Shown here in pieces: positions 63,445-64,000 of a stretch of 64,000 bases of DNA. The translations under genes and the position numbers were made by a program. Source of the DNA: Rhodococcoides trifolii (lineage in GTDB: Bacteria; Actinomycetota; Actinomycetes; Mycobacteriales; Mycobacteriaceae); the NCBI RefSeq assembly GCF_014635345.1, contig NZ_BMCU01000001.1, positions 930,001 to 994,000 on the forward strand, read 5' to 3'. Each line of letters opens with the position of its first letter. Position 1 is the first letter of the stretch. The notes under the pieces were generated by a model. It did no database searches, was not told the origin of the DNA, and worked only from the letters and a program-made list of their open reading frames with translations.

Positions 63445-64000
63445 ATGGATGCACTGTTCGAGTTCGCAGGAAACTACTGGTGGCTCGTCTTCGTCTTCGG
63501 CGGGTCCATCGCCGGTGCGGTGAAGGGTGTCGGTGCCGCCAACGAACGCCGCGCCGAACGGCGACTCGAGCGATACCGCATCAAACAGCAGTCCAAGGTC
63601 GCGGCGCTCGAGCTCACCAAGAAGACGAGCGCGGACAAGGACACGCAACGTCGCGGGATCGACAAGACCCTGGCCGAACACGACGACGTCAACATGCGCT
63701 GGTTCGCCTACGAGACCGACGTCATCAACCTGCTCGAGTACCCGATGATGACGAACATGCGTGATCCGATGACCGTCGCGTTCCATCGAGCGAAACTCGA
63801 GGCCGACTCCCTCCGACCGAACGCGGCGAACGACCTCGTCGGCGACATCGACGCGCAGAACTCGTATCGCGCTGCGGTACACGACTATTCGGTCGCCTTC
63901 GCGGCCGCCGAGTCCGAGGCCAAGCGCCGCCGCCGCGGAGACTTCAGTGAGCCGGAGCAGAACCGTCTGAACCGGGCACAGTCCTTGCTGCGGATGGCGA
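63445..64000 (+). CDS. Membrane-anchored protein of unknown function (right-edge partial)
   Basis: The frame is open from ATG63445 to the edge (185 residues seen) with no stop. ATG63439 would add two residues, but GGGAAGGG at 63431-63438 is best spaced for 63445. Residues 10-31 (NYWWLVFVFGGSIAGAVKGVGA) are one hydrophobic membrane segment. The rest is charged and probably helical (RRAERRLERYRIKQQ; KRRRRGDFSEPEQ), most likely cytoplasmic. I do not recognise the family. It follows the S10 operon terminator and has its own start signals. Confidence 0.75.
   Translation, partial: MDALFEFAGNYWWLVFVFGGSIAGAVKGVGAANERRAERRLERYRIKQQSKVAALELTKKTSADKDTQRRGIDKTLAEHDDVNMRWFAYETDVINLLEYPMMTNMRDPMTVAFHRAKLEADSLRPNAANDLVGDIDAQNSYRAAVHDYSVAFAAAESEAKRRRRGDFSEPEQNRLNRAQSLLRMA

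Overview
The window is GC-rich actinobacterial chromosome, most likely Rhodococcus or a close mycolic-acid-containing relative. The evidence is an antigen-85-like mycolyltransferase/esterase, two WS/DGAT acyltransferases, a DUF222-HNH (13E12-repeat type) gene behind a perfect mycobacterial-type LexA box, an F420/PPOX oxidoreductase, frequent ATGA overlaps and probable leaderless starts, and an actinobacterial S10 ribosomal-protein operon. Genus assignment is inference; no 16S or marker search was possible.

Layout. (1) 1-4229: the end of an alpha/beta hydrolase, a helix-hairpin-helix segment fused in frame to a FadD-type acyl-CoA synthetase, a YtcJ-like amidohydrolase and a small F420-type oxidoreductase. 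(2) 4373-50610: a non-ribosomal peptide synthetase (NRPS) locus. NRPS1 (2834 aa) is followed after 60 bp by the giant NRPS2 (8749 aa, 26 kb gene), which ends at a strong hairpin terminator. Then come the LexA-box DUF222-HNH gene, a convergent WS/DGAT acyltransferase, and NRPS3 (about 2820 aa), a paralogue of NRPS1. (3) 50745-57633: a GT2 glycosyltransferase, a DrrABC-like exporter operon on the minus strand, a second WS/DGAT acyltransferase, a secreted antigen-85-like esterase and a DUF4442 hotdog protein. (4) 57634-63352: a long leader and then rpsJ-rplC-rplD-rplW-rplB-rpsS-rplV-rpsC-rplP-rpmC-rpsQ, closed by a terminator. (5) 63445 to the right edge: a membrane-anchored protein of unknown function.

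How the NRPS genes may work together. NRPS1 and NRPS3 share the layout C-A-T-C-A-T-C-(degenerate A). NRPS2 begins directly with an A domain that lacks its own C domain and reads A-T, C-A-T, C-A-T-E, five C-A-T modules, TE. The last C domain of NRPS1 (or of NRPS3) can therefore complete the first module of NRPS2. Either pairing would give a ten-residue peptide with one D residue at position 5, released by the C-terminal thioesterase. The second A domain of NRPS1 carries the canonical serine code (DVWHFSLVD), whereas that of NRPS3 carries a different code (DVWSFALVH). The locus may thus make two related peptides from one elongation enzyme with interchangeable starter proteins. The condensation domains at the N-termini of NRPS1 and NRPS3, together with nearby acyltransferases, a glycosyltransferase and an exporter, suggest an acylated and perhaps glycosylated peptide of the cell envelope or a secreted lipopeptide. 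No MbtH-like protein, phosphopantetheinyl transferase or pathway regulator was seen in the window.
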